Assembly (NCBI RefSeq): GCF_000332075.2
Contig: NZ_ALVU02000001.1
Coordinates: 2,182,324-2,246,323, forward strand
Origin: Synechocystis sp. PCC 7509
GTDB taxonomy: Bacteria > Cyanobacteriota > Cyanobacteriia > Cyanobacteriales > Chroococcidiopsidaceae
Direction of reading: 5' to 3'
Length of the DNA: 64,000 nucleotides
The translations under genes and the position numbers were made by a program. This document shows, piece by piece, positions 1 through 8,633 of the stretch; position 1 is the first letter of the stretch; the number at the start of each line of letters is the position of its first letter. Under the pieces are notes generated by a model. It made no database searches. It was given only the letters and a program-made list of their open reading frames with translations, and was not told the origin of the DNA.

Positions 1-77
1 AAGTTAATGCCCGAAAGATTGAATAAACGAGTAAATGATTTAGCTTCCACAATATTTTTTATACTCACACTTAGCAA

Positions 78-113
78 GTAAGAAGCTCTGAGGATATTCT
101 CAAAGCTTCTTAC
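78..113 (-). terminator. Stem-loop downstream of the DUF3134 gene
   Basis: Positions 78-87 (GTAAGAAGCT) pair perfectly with 104-113, and TGAG at 89-92 pairs with CTCA at 99-102. The hairpin lies just past the stop of the minus-strand gene at 142. There is no clear U-run after it on either strand, so calling it a terminator is inference; it could equally protect the 3' end of the mRNA. Confidence 0.4.
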
Positions 114-141
114 TAATAACTAATCTTTTGCCTAATAACAA

Positions 142-393
142 CTAGCCAACTTCTTCTTCAGCAGGTTCTTCATTGTCTTCAAAGTCATCTTCGTAGCTAG
201 GATCGTCAGGATCGATAATATCGGCAATGTCAGACATGGGTTCACCTTGAGCTATAGCATCGGCTTCGGTGCGATCGCGGGCTACTAATCTACCGCTAGC
301 TTTTAACCAGTCTAAGATTGATAACTCGTTTTTGGCAGGAATTACCGATGCTACTCGATTGCGGGGCTGTTCTTGTAGAGGCGAGTTAGGCAT
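142..393 (-). CDS. DUF3134 family small acidic protein
   Basis: This encodes 83 residues. The N-terminal half contains the pattern PRN..ASVIPAK, then SILDWLKASGRLVARD. The C-terminus is strongly acidic (DPDDPSYEDDFEDNEE). This layout matches the small cyanobacterial DUF3134 family, whose function is unknown. No membrane segment or signal peptide is visible, so it should be cytoplasmic. It is transcribed alone, and a stem-loop follows at 78-113. The family call rests on recognised sequence patterns only. Confidence 0.75.
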   Translation of the reverse strand: MPNSPLQEQPRNRVASVIPAKNELSILDWLKASGRLVARDRTEADAIAQGEPMSDIADIIDPDDPSYEDDFEDNEEPAEEEVG

Positions 394-524
394 AGGAATT
401 GTTTAAATAAATGGCTTCAAGTATAGTACAAAGTTTACCATTATAATCAATAAATTCTGCGCAGACTTCGTACTATGCGTATAATGTGCGACTTGTAACC
501 TATTTTTTGCTACCAACAACCTTT

Positions 525-965
525 TCAATTGTCTAGGGAATAGGCTACATCTCTACCAAACGGATCGGATAAATGCGCCCATTCTGCTTGGGGGATATCT
601 ACACCCAATTCAATCACATGGCGATCGGGATCGAGTACATAAAACGAGCGCATAATTGTATGGTCAACCGCACCTAAAATAGTCACTCCAAAAGTTTTAG
701 TGCGATCGTGCAACTCGGCTAAGGCGCTTTCATCGCTAACATTAAAACAAAGATGAAATAATCCTGTCTGCGGCATTTGTGGCACTGTTGTTGGGTTGCC
801 AACTTCTACTAAAGCTAGGTCATGGTGATGGTTTCCGGCGCTGTAAAACCACATTTTGTCCCGCTTACCTACTTGTCGCATTCCTAAGATTTCTCGGTAA
901 AAATAATCGCTTGCTTCTAAGTCTTTGACTTTTAAAACAATGTGATTAATTCCTGTTAATGCCAT
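525..965 (-). CDS. VOC-family (glyoxalase/dioxygenase fold) protein
   Basis: This is a 146-residue single-module vicinal oxygen chelate protein. It opens with INHIVLKVKDLEASDYFYREILGM, the usual beta-alpha-beta start with a metal-ligand His near residue 8. It ends its second half with the repeat RSFYVLDPDRHVIELGVD, which supplies the typical C-terminal Glu ligand. A central His-rich stretch (GNHHHDLALVEVG) may add a further ligand. Family members include glyoxalase I, fosfomycin-resistance enzymes and ring-cleavage dioxygenases, and the substrate cannot be read from the sequence. The stop codon of the DoxX gene lies 16 bases upstream, so the two are probably cotranscribed. Confidence 0.8.
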   Translation of the reverse strand: MALTGINHIVLKVKDLEASDYFYREILGMRQVGKRDKMWFYSAGNHHHDLALVEVGNPTTVPQMPQTGLFHLCFNVSDESALAELHDRTKTFGVTILGAVDHTIMRSFYVLDPDRHVIELGVDIPQAEWAHLSDPFGRDVAYSLDN

Positions 966-981
966 TGTTCTACACCTGATT

Positions 982-1419
982 CTAGTGCTTATCTAAACTA
1001 ATTCGACCTGCCCCATATTGAATAATCATCAGCAATCCGCCGAAAATAGCGAGATTTTTCATAAACATAATCTGCTGGATTTGGTTAGCAAAATTGGTAT
1101 GAAAAATCAATGTAGCTGGGATGAGAAAAATTGCTAAAGCGATCGCACCCCAACGCGCTTTGTAGCCTAGCAGTACCGATAATCCGCCTCCTACCTCAAT
1201 TACAACGGCGGCGATGTATAGTAGCCCCACTAGCGGCATTCCATTGGCTGTCATGTACTGCTGCGTACCTGCGGGATTCATTATTTTATTTACCGCCGAT
1301 AGCAGAAAAAGTGCTGATAATAAAATCCGTGCAATTAGAGAAATTACGTTTTTTGAGGTGTATAAACGGCGATCGCTCCCATTAATGGTGCTTTCTGATT
1401 CTGAAGTCTTCATTCTCAC
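982..1419 (-). CDS. DoxX family membrane protein
   Basis: The 145-residue product has about four hydrophobic segments (around residues 25-45, 62-82, 88-105 and 117-138). It carries the DoxX-like pattern ARILLSALFLLSAVNKI near the start and ALAIFLIPATLIFHTNF in the middle. DoxX proteins are small inner-membrane proteins linked to quinone, thiosulfate or oxidative-stress redox reactions; the exact role here is unknown. A VOC-family gene follows 16 bases downstream on the same strand. Met-3 is an equally plausible start. Confidence 0.75.
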   Translation of the reverse strand: MRMKTSESESTINGSDRRLYTSKNVISLIARILLSALFLLSAVNKIMNPAGTQQYMTANGMPLVGLLYIAAVVIEVGGGLSVLLGYKARWGAIALAIFLIPATLIFHTNFANQIQQIMFMKNLAIFGGLLMIIQYGAGRISLDKH

Positions 1420-1697
1420 GTTTTTAGCACTCCTTTACTATTGATAACAAAAACACAGCGTTCGTCTTAGCAATGTACTAACACGTACTAATTAGTAATA
1501 ACACAATTTGAGAGTAATTTTTGATAGTGGGTCAAATACGGTAGGAAAAAACTTATTGTGATACTTTTGCTATGGAATAGCCTAAAAAATTGCGATCGCA
1601 AATGATAGTTAACAAACAACCGTTGAATAGGTTGATGATGGCTACAATAATCACAAACTCAGCCAATTCACAAAACTCATAGCGAAAGAGGCTACTT

Positions 1698-2255
1698 ATG
1701 TCAATTCAGCTATTAAAACGACAATTTACTATCCAAAATTACCACCAGATGGTAGTTGCAGGTATTTTAAGCGAAGACGAGCGCGTTGAACTCATCCAAG
1801 GAGAAATTGTCAAGATGTCGCCCATTGGTATTCGTCATGCTAGTTGTGTAAATCGATTGCTCAAACTTTTTTCGCAATCGTTAGGCGATCGCGCTACAGT
1901 TATCGTGCAAAATCCCGTAGTATTGAACAATTTATCTGAACCTCAGCCTGATGTAGCTTTACTTAAGCCCCGCGCGGACTTCTACGCTACGGGACATCCC
2001 CAACCCCAGGATATATTGCTATTAGTAGAAGTTGCTGATACTACCATTGAAAGCGATCGCGCCATCAAAATTCCTTTGTATGCAAGTAGTGGAATTAGCG
2101 AAGTTTGGCTAGTAGATGTAAACCAGCAAGTTATCGAAGTATTTAGAGAACCTACGGATAATAGTTATCAGAGTATTCAAAAATTCCAGCTTGGTGAGAT
2201 ATTTGTGCAAGCTTTCCCAGATGTTAGCTTTGCTGTAGAACGGATACTAAGGTAA
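1698..2255 (+). CDS. Uma2 family endonuclease-like protein (DUF820)
   Basis: This encodes 185 residues. The order of motifs is that of the very abundant cyanobacterial Uma2/DUF820 family: a start similar to YHQMVVAGILSEDERVELIQGEIVKMSPIG, then QPDVALLKPRADFY, then LLVEVADTTIESDRAIKIPLYASSGISEVWLVD. The conserved D, E and K positions of the PD-(D/E)XK fold are present (PDVAL; VEVAD; the K/R before the final helix). Members are predicted nucleases, often linked to mobile DNA, but their physiological role is unproven. Remnants of a second paralogue lie at 2343-2368 and 4061-4123. Confidence 0.85.
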   Translation: MSIQLLKRQFTIQNYHQMVVAGILSEDERVELIQGEIVKMSPIGIRHASCVNRLLKLFSQSLGDRATVIVQNPVVLNNLSEPQPDVALLKPRADFYATGHPQPQDILLLVEVADTTIESDRAIKIPLYASSGISEVWLVDVNQQVIEVFREPTDNSYQSIQKFQLGEIFVQAFPDVSFAVERILR

Positions 2256-2342
2256 CTGTTGATGAGATATAGATAATTTTCTTATCAATCAATTGAGTCT
2301 CTTTAGCTAATAATACGAGGTCTAATACTCAAATATTTTTTT

Positions 2343-2368
2343 GAGAAATTGTCAAAATGTCACCTATT
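2343..2368 (+). pseudogene. Left remnant of a second uma2 gene
   Basis: This 26-base stretch matches positions 1803-1828 of the intact uma2 gene with three differences. All three fall at third codon positions and are silent, so both read EIVKMSPI. No such gene continues from here: the apeA-like gene begins 77 bases later. The fragment is short, but it pairs with the 3' remnant at 4061-4123. Confidence 0.55.
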
Positions 2369-2444
2369 AAGTATTAAACGTTAAGGTACTTTAATTATCT
2401 TTTTTGTGCAGTTACAATTAAGATAAATTCTGTGCGGTAAAGCA

Positions 2445-4028
2445 ATGAATAGTATCGAAGAAGATGGCGTTTGGTTTCTTCCAAACAATCCAGAGAAGCA
2501 AGTCGCTGGTAGACTCACGTTTTCCGAAGATAAACCTCCAAAACTCTATTTACTCGATCAATTGCAAGAACTCAAATTTGACAATATAATTCCTTCTCAA
2601 TTTGAGCTTGATGTTATCAATGAATATTTAGTCAATGGTAAGAAGGTTACACTCTGCCATTGCTATCAATCAATAGGCTTTAAGACAGGTATTCAAACAA
2701 GTGAAATTTACGCTAAATATTTACTTGTTGGACATCATTTTAAAACATTAAAGGAAGTCTCATTTAAAGATGTTGCTTTAAGATATAAAAATTTAGAAGA
2801 TTGGATAAAATTGCCAAATTTTGAGGTTAAATGGTCTACTAATGAAGGTCAAAATCAGGTTAAAGAAATTGATGTAAAGCAGACAACATTAGAAACTATT
2901 GAGCTTGGCAAGTTGTTAGGTTTCTCATTAATTCTTTATGATAAATCAATTGAACTAATGAGGTTACAACTAGCTAATCTCTTCGGTAATATAGGGAGAA
3001 AAATTACACTTGAAGAAAGAAAATCTGTCATCATCCGAGCAGATGTTGAAAAAAGTTTAGAGGATATTATTGATGTTATCTACTTGTTTCAAGACTTATT
3101 AATTTTTGCGTCTGGTCAAATAACGTATCCCTACGAAATTCAATCGAGCATTGTAGTCATAGAAAAAGAATTTATAGTACCCGAACATCTTGCTTTGAAC
3201 ATAATGGCAGGCTTAATTGAACCGACACAGAGTGCCAAAAGTGACTTGGGTTTTGAAATTCATACTTTTGGTGAAGAAATCAAAGCTATCGAAGAAGAAA
3301 AAGAAAAAATTATTTCAATCGAGATATATTTTCAGATACCAGAAGTAAATAATTTAGAGGTAAGTTTTGACCCTAGAAGAGTTTTATTTGATTTTAAAAA
3401 AGTAAAAGAGCAATTTTCGGAACTTTTAGGTCTTTGGGAACAAAACTCAAAAGAATTAAAGTCAATTATAGATATATATCTTAGATTGACGTATATACCA
3501 AAACGACATATAAATGATTTCTTTCTAAGCCTTGCGCAAGCAATAGAGGCATTTCATAGTCTTGCACATAACGGAAGATACATTAATGAGCAGGTTTACA
3601 AAAAAGTAGTAAAGGAAATATTAAAAGAAGCTGTAAATTCTATTCCAGATTCTGTTCCCCTAGAAAATGGAGAAGAACCTTTAGATTTAAGAGAATACAA
3701 AAAAATTTTAAAAGGAGAAAAATTTTCCCAATTAAATAGCTATTCATTGGGAAAACGGCTGGAAGAAATAATAAGTGAATATGGGAATTGTCTCCCTGAT
3801 AACTTTTTTGCATCTCTGGGAGAACAGGATATTTTCCTAAAAAACATTAAAAACACAAGAAATTACTTAACTCATTTATCTTCTAAAAAGGATAAATATG
3901 TAGTTTCTGGTCAAGATTTACTAATTTTGAGTAGGAAGTTAAAGGTATTACTAGAGGTTTGTTTGCTCAAACAGCTAGGTTTGAAGGATTTAGATATAAA
4001 AACTATTACTAGAAATCACTGCAACTGA
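2445..4028 (+). CDS. ApeA-like HEPN-domain protein, probable anti-phage factor
   Basis: This encodes 527 residues. The N-terminal part (about 1-130) starts GVWFLPNNPEKQVAGRLTFSED and continues as a beta-rich region matching the ApeA N-terminal domain 1 pattern. The C-terminal part is helical and carries the HEPN RNase signature R-x4-H (RNYLTH, about Arg472/His477), preceded by a FFLSLAQAIEAFHSLAHN helix. ApeA was described as an abortive-infection HEPN protein that acts alone against phage; RNA cleavage on infection is the expected role, by inference. The gene is AT-rich and has no HIP1 sites, unlike its neighbours, which suggests recent acquisition. It sits between scars of a disrupted uma2 gene. 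A divergent HEPN protein with another trigger cannot be excluded. Confidence 0.7.
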   Translation: MNSIEEDGVWFLPNNPEKQVAGRLTFSEDKPPKLYLLDQLQELKFDNIIPSQFELDVINEYLVNGKKVTLCHCYQSIGFKTGIQTSEIYAKYLLVGHHFKTLKEVSFKDVALRYKNLEDWIKLPNFEVKWSTNEGQNQVKEIDVKQTTLETIELGKLLGFSLILYDKSIELMRLQLANLFGNIGRKITLEERKSVIIRADVEKSLEDIIDVIYLFQDLLIFASGQITYPYEIQSSIVVIEKEFIVPEHLALNIMAGLIEPTQSAKSDLGFEIHTFGEEIKAIEEEKEKIISIEIYFQIPEVNNLEVSFDPRRVLFDFKKVKEQFSELLGLWEQNSKELKSIIDIYLRLTYIPKRHINDFFLSLAQAIEAFHSLAHNGRYINEQVYKKVVKEILKEAVNSIPDSVPLENGEEPLDLREYKKILKGEKFSQLNSYSLGKRLEEIISEYGNCLPDNFFASLGEQDIFLKNIKNTRNYLTHLSSKKDKYVVSGQDLLILSRKLKVLLEVCLLKQLGLKDLDIKTITRNHCN

Positions 4029-4060
4029 AATGTAGGAGTTTATATATAAAATGTCATAAT

Positions 4061-4123
4061 GAGCAAATGTTTGTTCAAACTTTCCCCAATGTTAGTTTTG
4101 TTGTAGAACAGGTATTTGGGTAA
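4061..4123 (+). pseudogene. Right remnant (3' end) of a second uma2 gene
   Basis: Twenty codons plus TAA read EQMFVQTFPNVSFVVEQVFG. This aligns with the last residues of the intact Uma2 protein (EIFVQAFPDVSFAVERILR, ending at 2255). It has no start of its own and lies 33 bases after the apeA-like stop. Together with 2343-2368 it marks a uma2 paralogue whose middle is missing and whose place is occupied by the apeA-like gene. Confidence 0.65.
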
Positions 4124-4191
4124 ATCTAGGTAAGATGCGATCGCCAAACGTAGGGATATTACCGAGAAACGTAGATAGTTTTCTAGACTAA

Positions 4192-4419
4192 CTACTGTAT
4201 TACCTCAAATAAGTTACGTGGTAATCCAGATTGGCGGATGATTGACTGCAAAGTTCCAATACGTAGTTCTCGATAATTAGGAACAACTACAGTAATAGTT
4301 GTCGATTCTTTTAGCTGCTGCATAATTATATGGCTACCTCGTTGCCTCATCAAAACAAAGCCGTGTTGTTCTAGTATTTGACAAACTTCCCGCGCCGACA
4401 AAATCCTTAAGCTACCCAA
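4192..4419 (-). CDS. hicA: HicA-type mRNA interferase toxin
   Basis: The 75-residue protein has the YcfA/HicA layout: an N-terminal helix (SAREVCQILEQHGFVLMRQ), the GSH motif with the catalytic His (RGSHIIM), and a C-terminal IGTLQSIIRQSGL segment. HicA toxins are small double-stranded-RNA-binding-fold ribonucleases that cleave mRNA during stress. The upstream gene encodes the HicB partner and overlaps this one by eight bases, the normal arrangement in antitoxin-first cyanobacterial pairs. The catalytic His is intact, so the toxin should be active if expressed. Confidence 0.88.
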   Translation of the reverse strand: MGSLRILSAREVCQILEQHGFVLMRQRGSHIIMQQLKESTTITVVVPNYRELRIGTLQSIIRQSGLPRNLFEVIQ

Positions 4420-4663
4420 CTGCTACCTCTAGTCTGGTGATAAAAATCTCAGCTTTGGTACGGTTTTTGATTTCTACTGGATTGGCACATTCAAAAAATA
4501 ATTCTAAAGCTTCAGCTAAGTTACTTTTTGCTTGTTCAACAGTATCGCCTTGACTAGCAATATCTAATTCAGGACATAAGGCAACATATCCATTGCCTTC
4601 GCGTTCAATAATCGCTGTAAATTGTTGGATAGTTTTCATACTGATTTTAAAATTATTCTCCAT
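4412..4663 (-). CDS. hicB: HicB-type antitoxin
   Basis: This encodes 83 residues of the HicB partial RNase-H-like fold: FTAIIEREGNGYVALCPELDIASQGDTVEQAKSNLAEALELFFE. It lacks a C-terminal DNA-binding extension, so operon control may need another contact or rely on the toxin-antitoxin complex. It overlaps hicA by eight bases and the two must be cotranscribed. Met-9 (position 4639) could be the real start, because the family usually begins close to the QQFTAIIE strand; the longer form is given as the open frame. Confidence 0.88.
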   Translation of the reverse strand: MENNFKISMKTIQQFTAIIEREGNGYVALCPELDIASQGDTVEQAKSNLAEALELFFECANPVEIKNRTKAEIFITRLEVAVG

Positions 4664-4702
4664 ACTTAAAGCGCGATCGCACTTTAAGCCTATCTTTAAA
4701 TA

Positions 4703-4719
4703 GGGGGCATAACGCCCCC
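4703..4719 (-). terminator. GC-rich stem-loop after the DUF427 gene
   Basis: GGGGGC at 4703-4708 pairs with GCCCCC at 4714-4719 around a five-base loop. It lies between the stop of the minus-strand DUF427 gene (4727) and hicB. The sequence after it on the minus strand is T/A-rich (TATTTAAAG) but is not a pure U-run, so it is a plausible but imperfect intrinsic terminator. Confidence 0.5.
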
Positions 4720-4726
4720 GTTACTG

Positions 4727-5011
4727 CTACGATTCGACTTTTACACCTTTCCAGAATGCTACATAACCCTCAATGTTTTTCGCCTTCTCTTTGGCGCTGG
4801 GATAGTACCAGGCAGCATCTTTATTTACTTGCCCGTCTACTTCTACACTGTAATAACTAGCTTGCCCTTTCCAAGGACAACTTGTGTGGGTGCTGCTTTC
4901 CTTGAAATATTCCTTTTTGATGGAGTCAATCGGAAAGTAATGGTTTCCTTCTACAACTTCTGTGCGATCGCTCTCGGCTAAAACTGTACCATTCCAAACT
5001 GCTTTAGGCAT
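4727..5011 (-). CDS. DUF427 domain protein
   Basis: The 94-residue product starts PKAVWNGTVLAESDRTEVVEGNHYFP, contains CPWKGQASYY and ends DAAWYYPSAKEKAKNIEGYVAFWKGV. This is the complete DUF427 pattern, including the conserved CPWKG and AWYYP motifs. The family is widespread and cytoplasmic, with unknown biochemical function. It is the gene before hicB on the minus strand but is separated from it by a stem-loop, so it is probably a single-gene unit. Confidence 0.85.
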   Translation of the reverse strand: MPKAVWNGTVLAESDRTEVVEGNHYFPIDSIKKEYFKESSTHTSCPWKGQASYYSVEVDGQVNKDAAWYYPSAKEKAKNIEGYVAFWKGVKVES

Positions 5012-5136
5012 GATTTTGAGTTAATTTAAGTAGGTATACATAATTAAACTTAACTTCCCCGCCCCCTTTGCCACAAGTTCGGATTCCCACTTAATCAATG
5101 CGAAAATATATATAGTTATTGCAAAGTTCGGCTAAT

Positions 5137-7311
5137 ATGCCTCAGTTACAGCCCTTAGAATCTACCCTAAAAAAATATTTTGGCTACACTAGCTTTCGCT
5201 TAGGTCAACAGCAGATTATCGAACAAGCGCTTAATAATCAAGATTTGCTGGTAGTAATGCCTACTGGTGGCGGTAAATCTTTGTGCTTTCAGTTGCCTGC
5301 GTTGCTGAGAAAAGGCTTAACAGTGGTAGTTTCGCCACTAATTGCCCTGATGCAAGATCAAGTGCAGTCGCTACGAAATAACGGGATTGGGGCAACGTTT
5401 CTCAATAGTACGCTGACTACTTATCAAGTGCGATCGCGCGAGGAAGCAATACTTAGTGGTAAAGTAAAACTGCTTTATGTTGCCCCCGAAAGATTATTAA
5501 GCGATCGCTTTTTACCATTTATAGATTTAGTACAACATCAAATAGGTATTGCTAGTTTTGCCATTGATGAAGCGCACTGTGTTTCGGAATGGGGACACGA
5601 TTTTCGCCCAGATTATCGTCAATTACGCGCTTTGCGCCAACGTTACCCAAATGTTCCTACTATAGCCCTTACGGCTACCGCAACCGATCGCGTTCGTAGT
5701 GATATCATTCAACAACTCAATTTAACAAAACCGATAATTCATGTTGCTAGTTTCAATCGTCCCAATCTCTACTACGACGTACAGCCAAAGCAGAAGCAAG
5801 CTTATAACCAATTAAAACAATTAGTTACTAAACATGAAGGTGCGGGCATAATTTACTGTCTCAGCCGCCGTAAAGTAGACGATATTACAATGAAATTGCA
5901 GCAAGATGGCATCTCTGCTTTGCCTTATCATGCTGGCTTAAGCGACGCAGAAAGAGAATCTAATCAAACGCGGTTTATTCGAGATGATGCCCGTTTAATG
6001 GTTGCAACTGTTGCCTTTGGGATGGGAATTAATAAGCCGGATGTTAGGTTTGTAATTCATTATGATTTGCCTCGCAATATCGAAAGCTATTACCAAGAAT
6101 CGGGTAGAGCGGGGAGAGATGGCGGCGCGGCGCGGTGTACAATCTTTTTTGGTTATGGTGATGTCAAAACTGTAGAGTATTTGATTGATCAAAAAACCGA
6201 TGTTCAAGAACAGCGCATCGCTAAACAACAACTGCGGCAAATTATAGACTATGCCCAAGGTACAGTTTGCCGTCGCACGATTCAACTAGGATATTTTGGC
6301 GAAAGTTTTGCGGGTAATTGTGGCAACTGCGATAATTGCTGTAATCCCAAACCCGAACAAGATTGGACAATTGAAGCGATGAAATTTCTTTCTTGTGTGG
6401 CGCGTTGTCAAGAAAGATTTGGGATGAGTCACATTATTGATGTGTTACGCGGCTCAAGAAGTCAAAAAGTTTTGCAGTACAATCACGATAAATTGACTAC
6501 TTATGGCATTGGTAAAGATAGAACTGCCGACGATTGGCGGCTTTTGGGGCGAAGTTTGTTACATCAAGGCTTATTAGGACAAACTACAGATGGTTACTCA
6601 GTTTTGCGGCTAAATGCTCTTAGTTGGGAAGTCATGCGGCGAAAAAAGTCAGTTTTACTTGCTATTAGTCCTGCACCAAAACCTGTAGAAGACCGTAAAG
6701 AAACGCCAAAGGCTGCGGATATAGAAATGCTATATCAAAAGTTACGTGCCTTACGCAAGCAACTAGCTGATGAACAAGGAATAGCACCTTATATAGTATT
6801 TGCTGATTCTAGCTTGAAAATGATGGCTCAAGTTCAGCCGCAAACTCTAGCAGAATTTAGCAAAGTTTCTGGAGTTGGAAGCAGTAAGTTAGCTCAATAC
6901 GGTGAGCATTTTGTTGCAGAGATTACTACTTATACTCAGCAATCGGTTAAGGTAGAAGTGCCTAGTGCGATAGCGCAAGCGCGCCCGGTTACGGGCTTCG
7001 CATCTTTTCCTTCTGATAGTCAATTATTGACTCTCAAACTGCATCGTCAAGGACTAGACACCGCAGACATAGCTACTGAGCGCAGTTTAAGTACAAGTAC
7101 GATCGCAAGTCATTTAGCTGAACTAATCGAAATGAATCAGCCTGTAGACTTAGACCAATTGGTGATTCCCGTGCGTCAGCAATTTATTATCAAAGCGATA
7201 AAAACTATCGGTGCAGATTCCCTCAAGAGTATCTACGAGCATTTGGGGGAAAGCTACACCTATGATGAAATTAAGTTAGTCCGAGCTTTGTGGCGGCGGC
7301 AAAAAGTCTAG
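5137..7311 (+). CDS. recQ: ATP-dependent DNA helicase RecQ
   Basis: This encodes about 724 residues from the ATG at 5137; an in-frame TTG at 5119 would add six. Helicase motifs appear in order: FRLGQQQIIEQAL, Walker A MPTGGGKS, DEAH box (AIDEAHCVSEWGHDFRPDY), ALTATAT, then GRAGRDG. The zinc-binding cysteines of the RecQ-Ct region follow (CRRTIQLGYFGE..CGNCDNCC). An HRDC domain (about residues 535-610) and a C-terminal HTH-like segment complete the protein. RecQ unwinds recombination intermediates 3' to 5' and restarts stalled forks. An in-frame GC-rich palindromic stretch at 6967-7003 encodes part of the linker after HRDC. No operon partner is visible. Confidence 0.96.
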   Translation: MPQLQPLESTLKKYFGYTSFRLGQQQIIEQALNNQDLLVVMPTGGGKSLCFQLPALLRKGLTVVVSPLIALMQDQVQSLRNNGIGATFLNSTLTTYQVRSREEAILSGKVKLLYVAPERLLSDRFLPFIDLVQHQIGIASFAIDEAHCVSEWGHDFRPDYRQLRALRQRYPNVPTIALTATATDRVRSDIIQQLNLTKPIIHVASFNRPNLYYDVQPKQKQAYNQLKQLVTKHEGAGIIYCLSRRKVDDITMKLQQDGISALPYHAGLSDAERESNQTRFIRDDARLMVATVAFGMGINKPDVRFVIHYDLPRNIESYYQESGRAGRDGGAARCTIFFGYGDVKTVEYLIDQKTDVQEQRIAKQQLRQIIDYAQGTVCRRTIQLGYFGESFAGNCGNCDNCCNPKPEQDWTIEAMKFLSCVARCQERFGMSHIIDVLRGSRSQKVLQYNHDKLTTYGIGKDRTADDWRLLGRSLLHQGLLGQTTDGYSVLRLNALSWEVMRRKKSVLLAISPAPKPVEDRKETPKAADIEMLYQKLRALRKQLADEQGIAPYIVFADSSLKMMAQVQPQTLAEFSKVSGVGSSKLAQYGEHFVAEITTYTQQSVKVEVPSAIAQARPVTGFASFPSDSQLLTLKLHRQGLDTADIATERSLSTSTIASHLAELIEMNQPVDLDQLVIPVRQQFIIKAIKTIGADSLKSIYEHLGESYTYDEIKLVRALWRRQKV

Positions 7312-7682
7312 ATACTGGCGCGATTCTTGCGGAAATTAATTAAAGAGATTGCTTTAGGTAGTGCGATGCAGATTACGGCATTTGCCAAGGTGAGAAATAA
7401 ACAATCAATGAATGCCATAGCTGTAAATTTCCTGGTAAAATTACTGTTTACATAATTTGGTTTTTCTTATACCTTCAGTGTGAAATAAAAAGGCTGTAAT
7501 TAGCTACTCATAAGCTTTTGAATAAGTTGTATATGCTATAAGTAAAGCTTATGCAAAGTAAAGCTAGATTTTAGGCGATCGCCCTAACTAAAAATAGCAA
7601 TAATATAACCATCAATGAGCTTGCACTAAAAACAAGCCGAAGATATCAAAAGGTTACTTTATAAGTTGGTGCAGATAAAGCT
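7312..7682. other. Intergenic region with no supported gene
   Basis: About 370 bases follow recQ. I see one HIP1-containing stretch near 7576 and no open frame with coding character, no strong hairpin and no tRNA-like cloverleaf. It probably holds the promoter of the membrane-protein gene at 7683. Confidence 0.4.
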
Positions 7683-8189
7683 ATGACAGTTAATAACGGA
7701 CTAATTGTTGCACTTTTTATTTTGTTTACAACTAGCCTAGCTGTTGGCTACGGTTTTGGCGTTAAAACTCAACGTCTTCCCTTTACGGCAAATATTGGAT
7801 TTAGCGAACAACAATGGCAATTCCTGCGGTGGTGGGTCAAATTAGCCTTGATTGCTGGGGTTTTATTGCCAATTTATTTGTTTGTTCAAGCTAGGGGACA
7901 AGCTTACTCATTGATATTTTGGGAAAGCTACTTATTAGTAGTAGCTGTGCAATTAATCTCTGAACTTGTGTTTAGTCGGTGGTTAGTACCAAGTATCGTT
8001 GTACCTATTGGCTTTTTCTACACTATTTTTCGGTTGTGGCAATTACTAGATGGATTTACACACTTATCATTGTCCTCTTTGGCATTGGTAAGCTTTGTTG
8101 GTGTTGTGCTGTTTTGGACTGCAAATTTGGCGATGTTGATAATGTTGGCGATTCCCACAATCTATCAAAGACAGAGATTTCAAGAGTAG
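7683..8189 (+). CDS. Hypothetical four-helix membrane protein
   Basis: I do not recognise this 168-residue family. Four hydrophobic segments are clear: about residues 5-25, 52-72, 80-120 (likely two closely spaced helices) and 130-155. Loops are short and no catalytic motif is visible. Cyanobacteria encode many such proteins without assigned function. The start ATG at 7683 gives a short N-terminal helix typical of an uncleaved signal anchor. The next gene on the same strand begins about 50 bases downstream. Confidence 0.6.
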   Translation: MTVNNGLIVALFILFTTSLAVGYGFGVKTQRLPFTANIGFSEQQWQFLRWWVKLALIAGVLLPIYLFVQARGQAYSLIFWESYLLVVAVQLISELVFSRWLVPSIVVPIGFFYTIFRLWQLLDGFTHLSLSSLALVSFVGVVLFWTANLAMLIMLAIPTIYQRQRFQE

Positions 8190-8243
8190 GGCTTAGTTGA
8201 AGATGGCGATCGCCTTTGCTTAAAAGATAAAGTGAACTTTATA

Positions 8244-8633
8244 ATGAAACCGAGTAATTATTATAATAAAATTGCCGAATCTTACGATCGCACGCGCTGG
8301 TTAACCGCACCTATCGCCGAAGAAGTAGCGAACTTTATCATCGATCTTGTTAGTGCAACGCCAGATACATCTTTTTTAGAACCTGGTGTTGGTACAGGAT
8401 TAAATGTTATTCCTCTAGTTAAACACGGTTACTCGGTAACGGGGATTGATATTTCCCCAGAAATGCTCGATTGCTTTCGGCAAAAGTTAGGGAAAGTTCC
8501 GAGTAATTTACAACTCATTCATGCGGATGCTTCGCGCTTGCTATTTCAAGACCATAGTTTTGATGTGGTCTTAACAGTACATATGCTACACGCGGTTTCT
8601 GACTGGAAAGCATTACCGGAAAAATGGGTCTAA
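8244..8633 (+). pseudogene. 5' part of a class I SAM-dependent methyltransferase, split by insertion
   Basis: The reading frame gives the Rossmann-like first half of a methyltransferase: YNKIAESYDRTRWL, motif I FLEPGVGTGLNVIPL, motif II VTGIDISPEMLD, and a later segment SFDVVLTVHMLHAVSDW. It then stops two codons inside an inserted IS605-type sequence (TGG GTC TAA). The rest of the protein continues at 8954. A GTG at 8232 is an alternative start; ATG at 8244 is preferred. The enzyme cannot be complete, though the N-terminal fragment may still be made. Confidence 0.85.

Noticed and set aside
2445-4028. Reading the ApeA-like gene and HicAB as one defence operon
   Set aside because: HicAB is on the opposite strand and separated by the uma2 scar; they are neighbours, not one unit.
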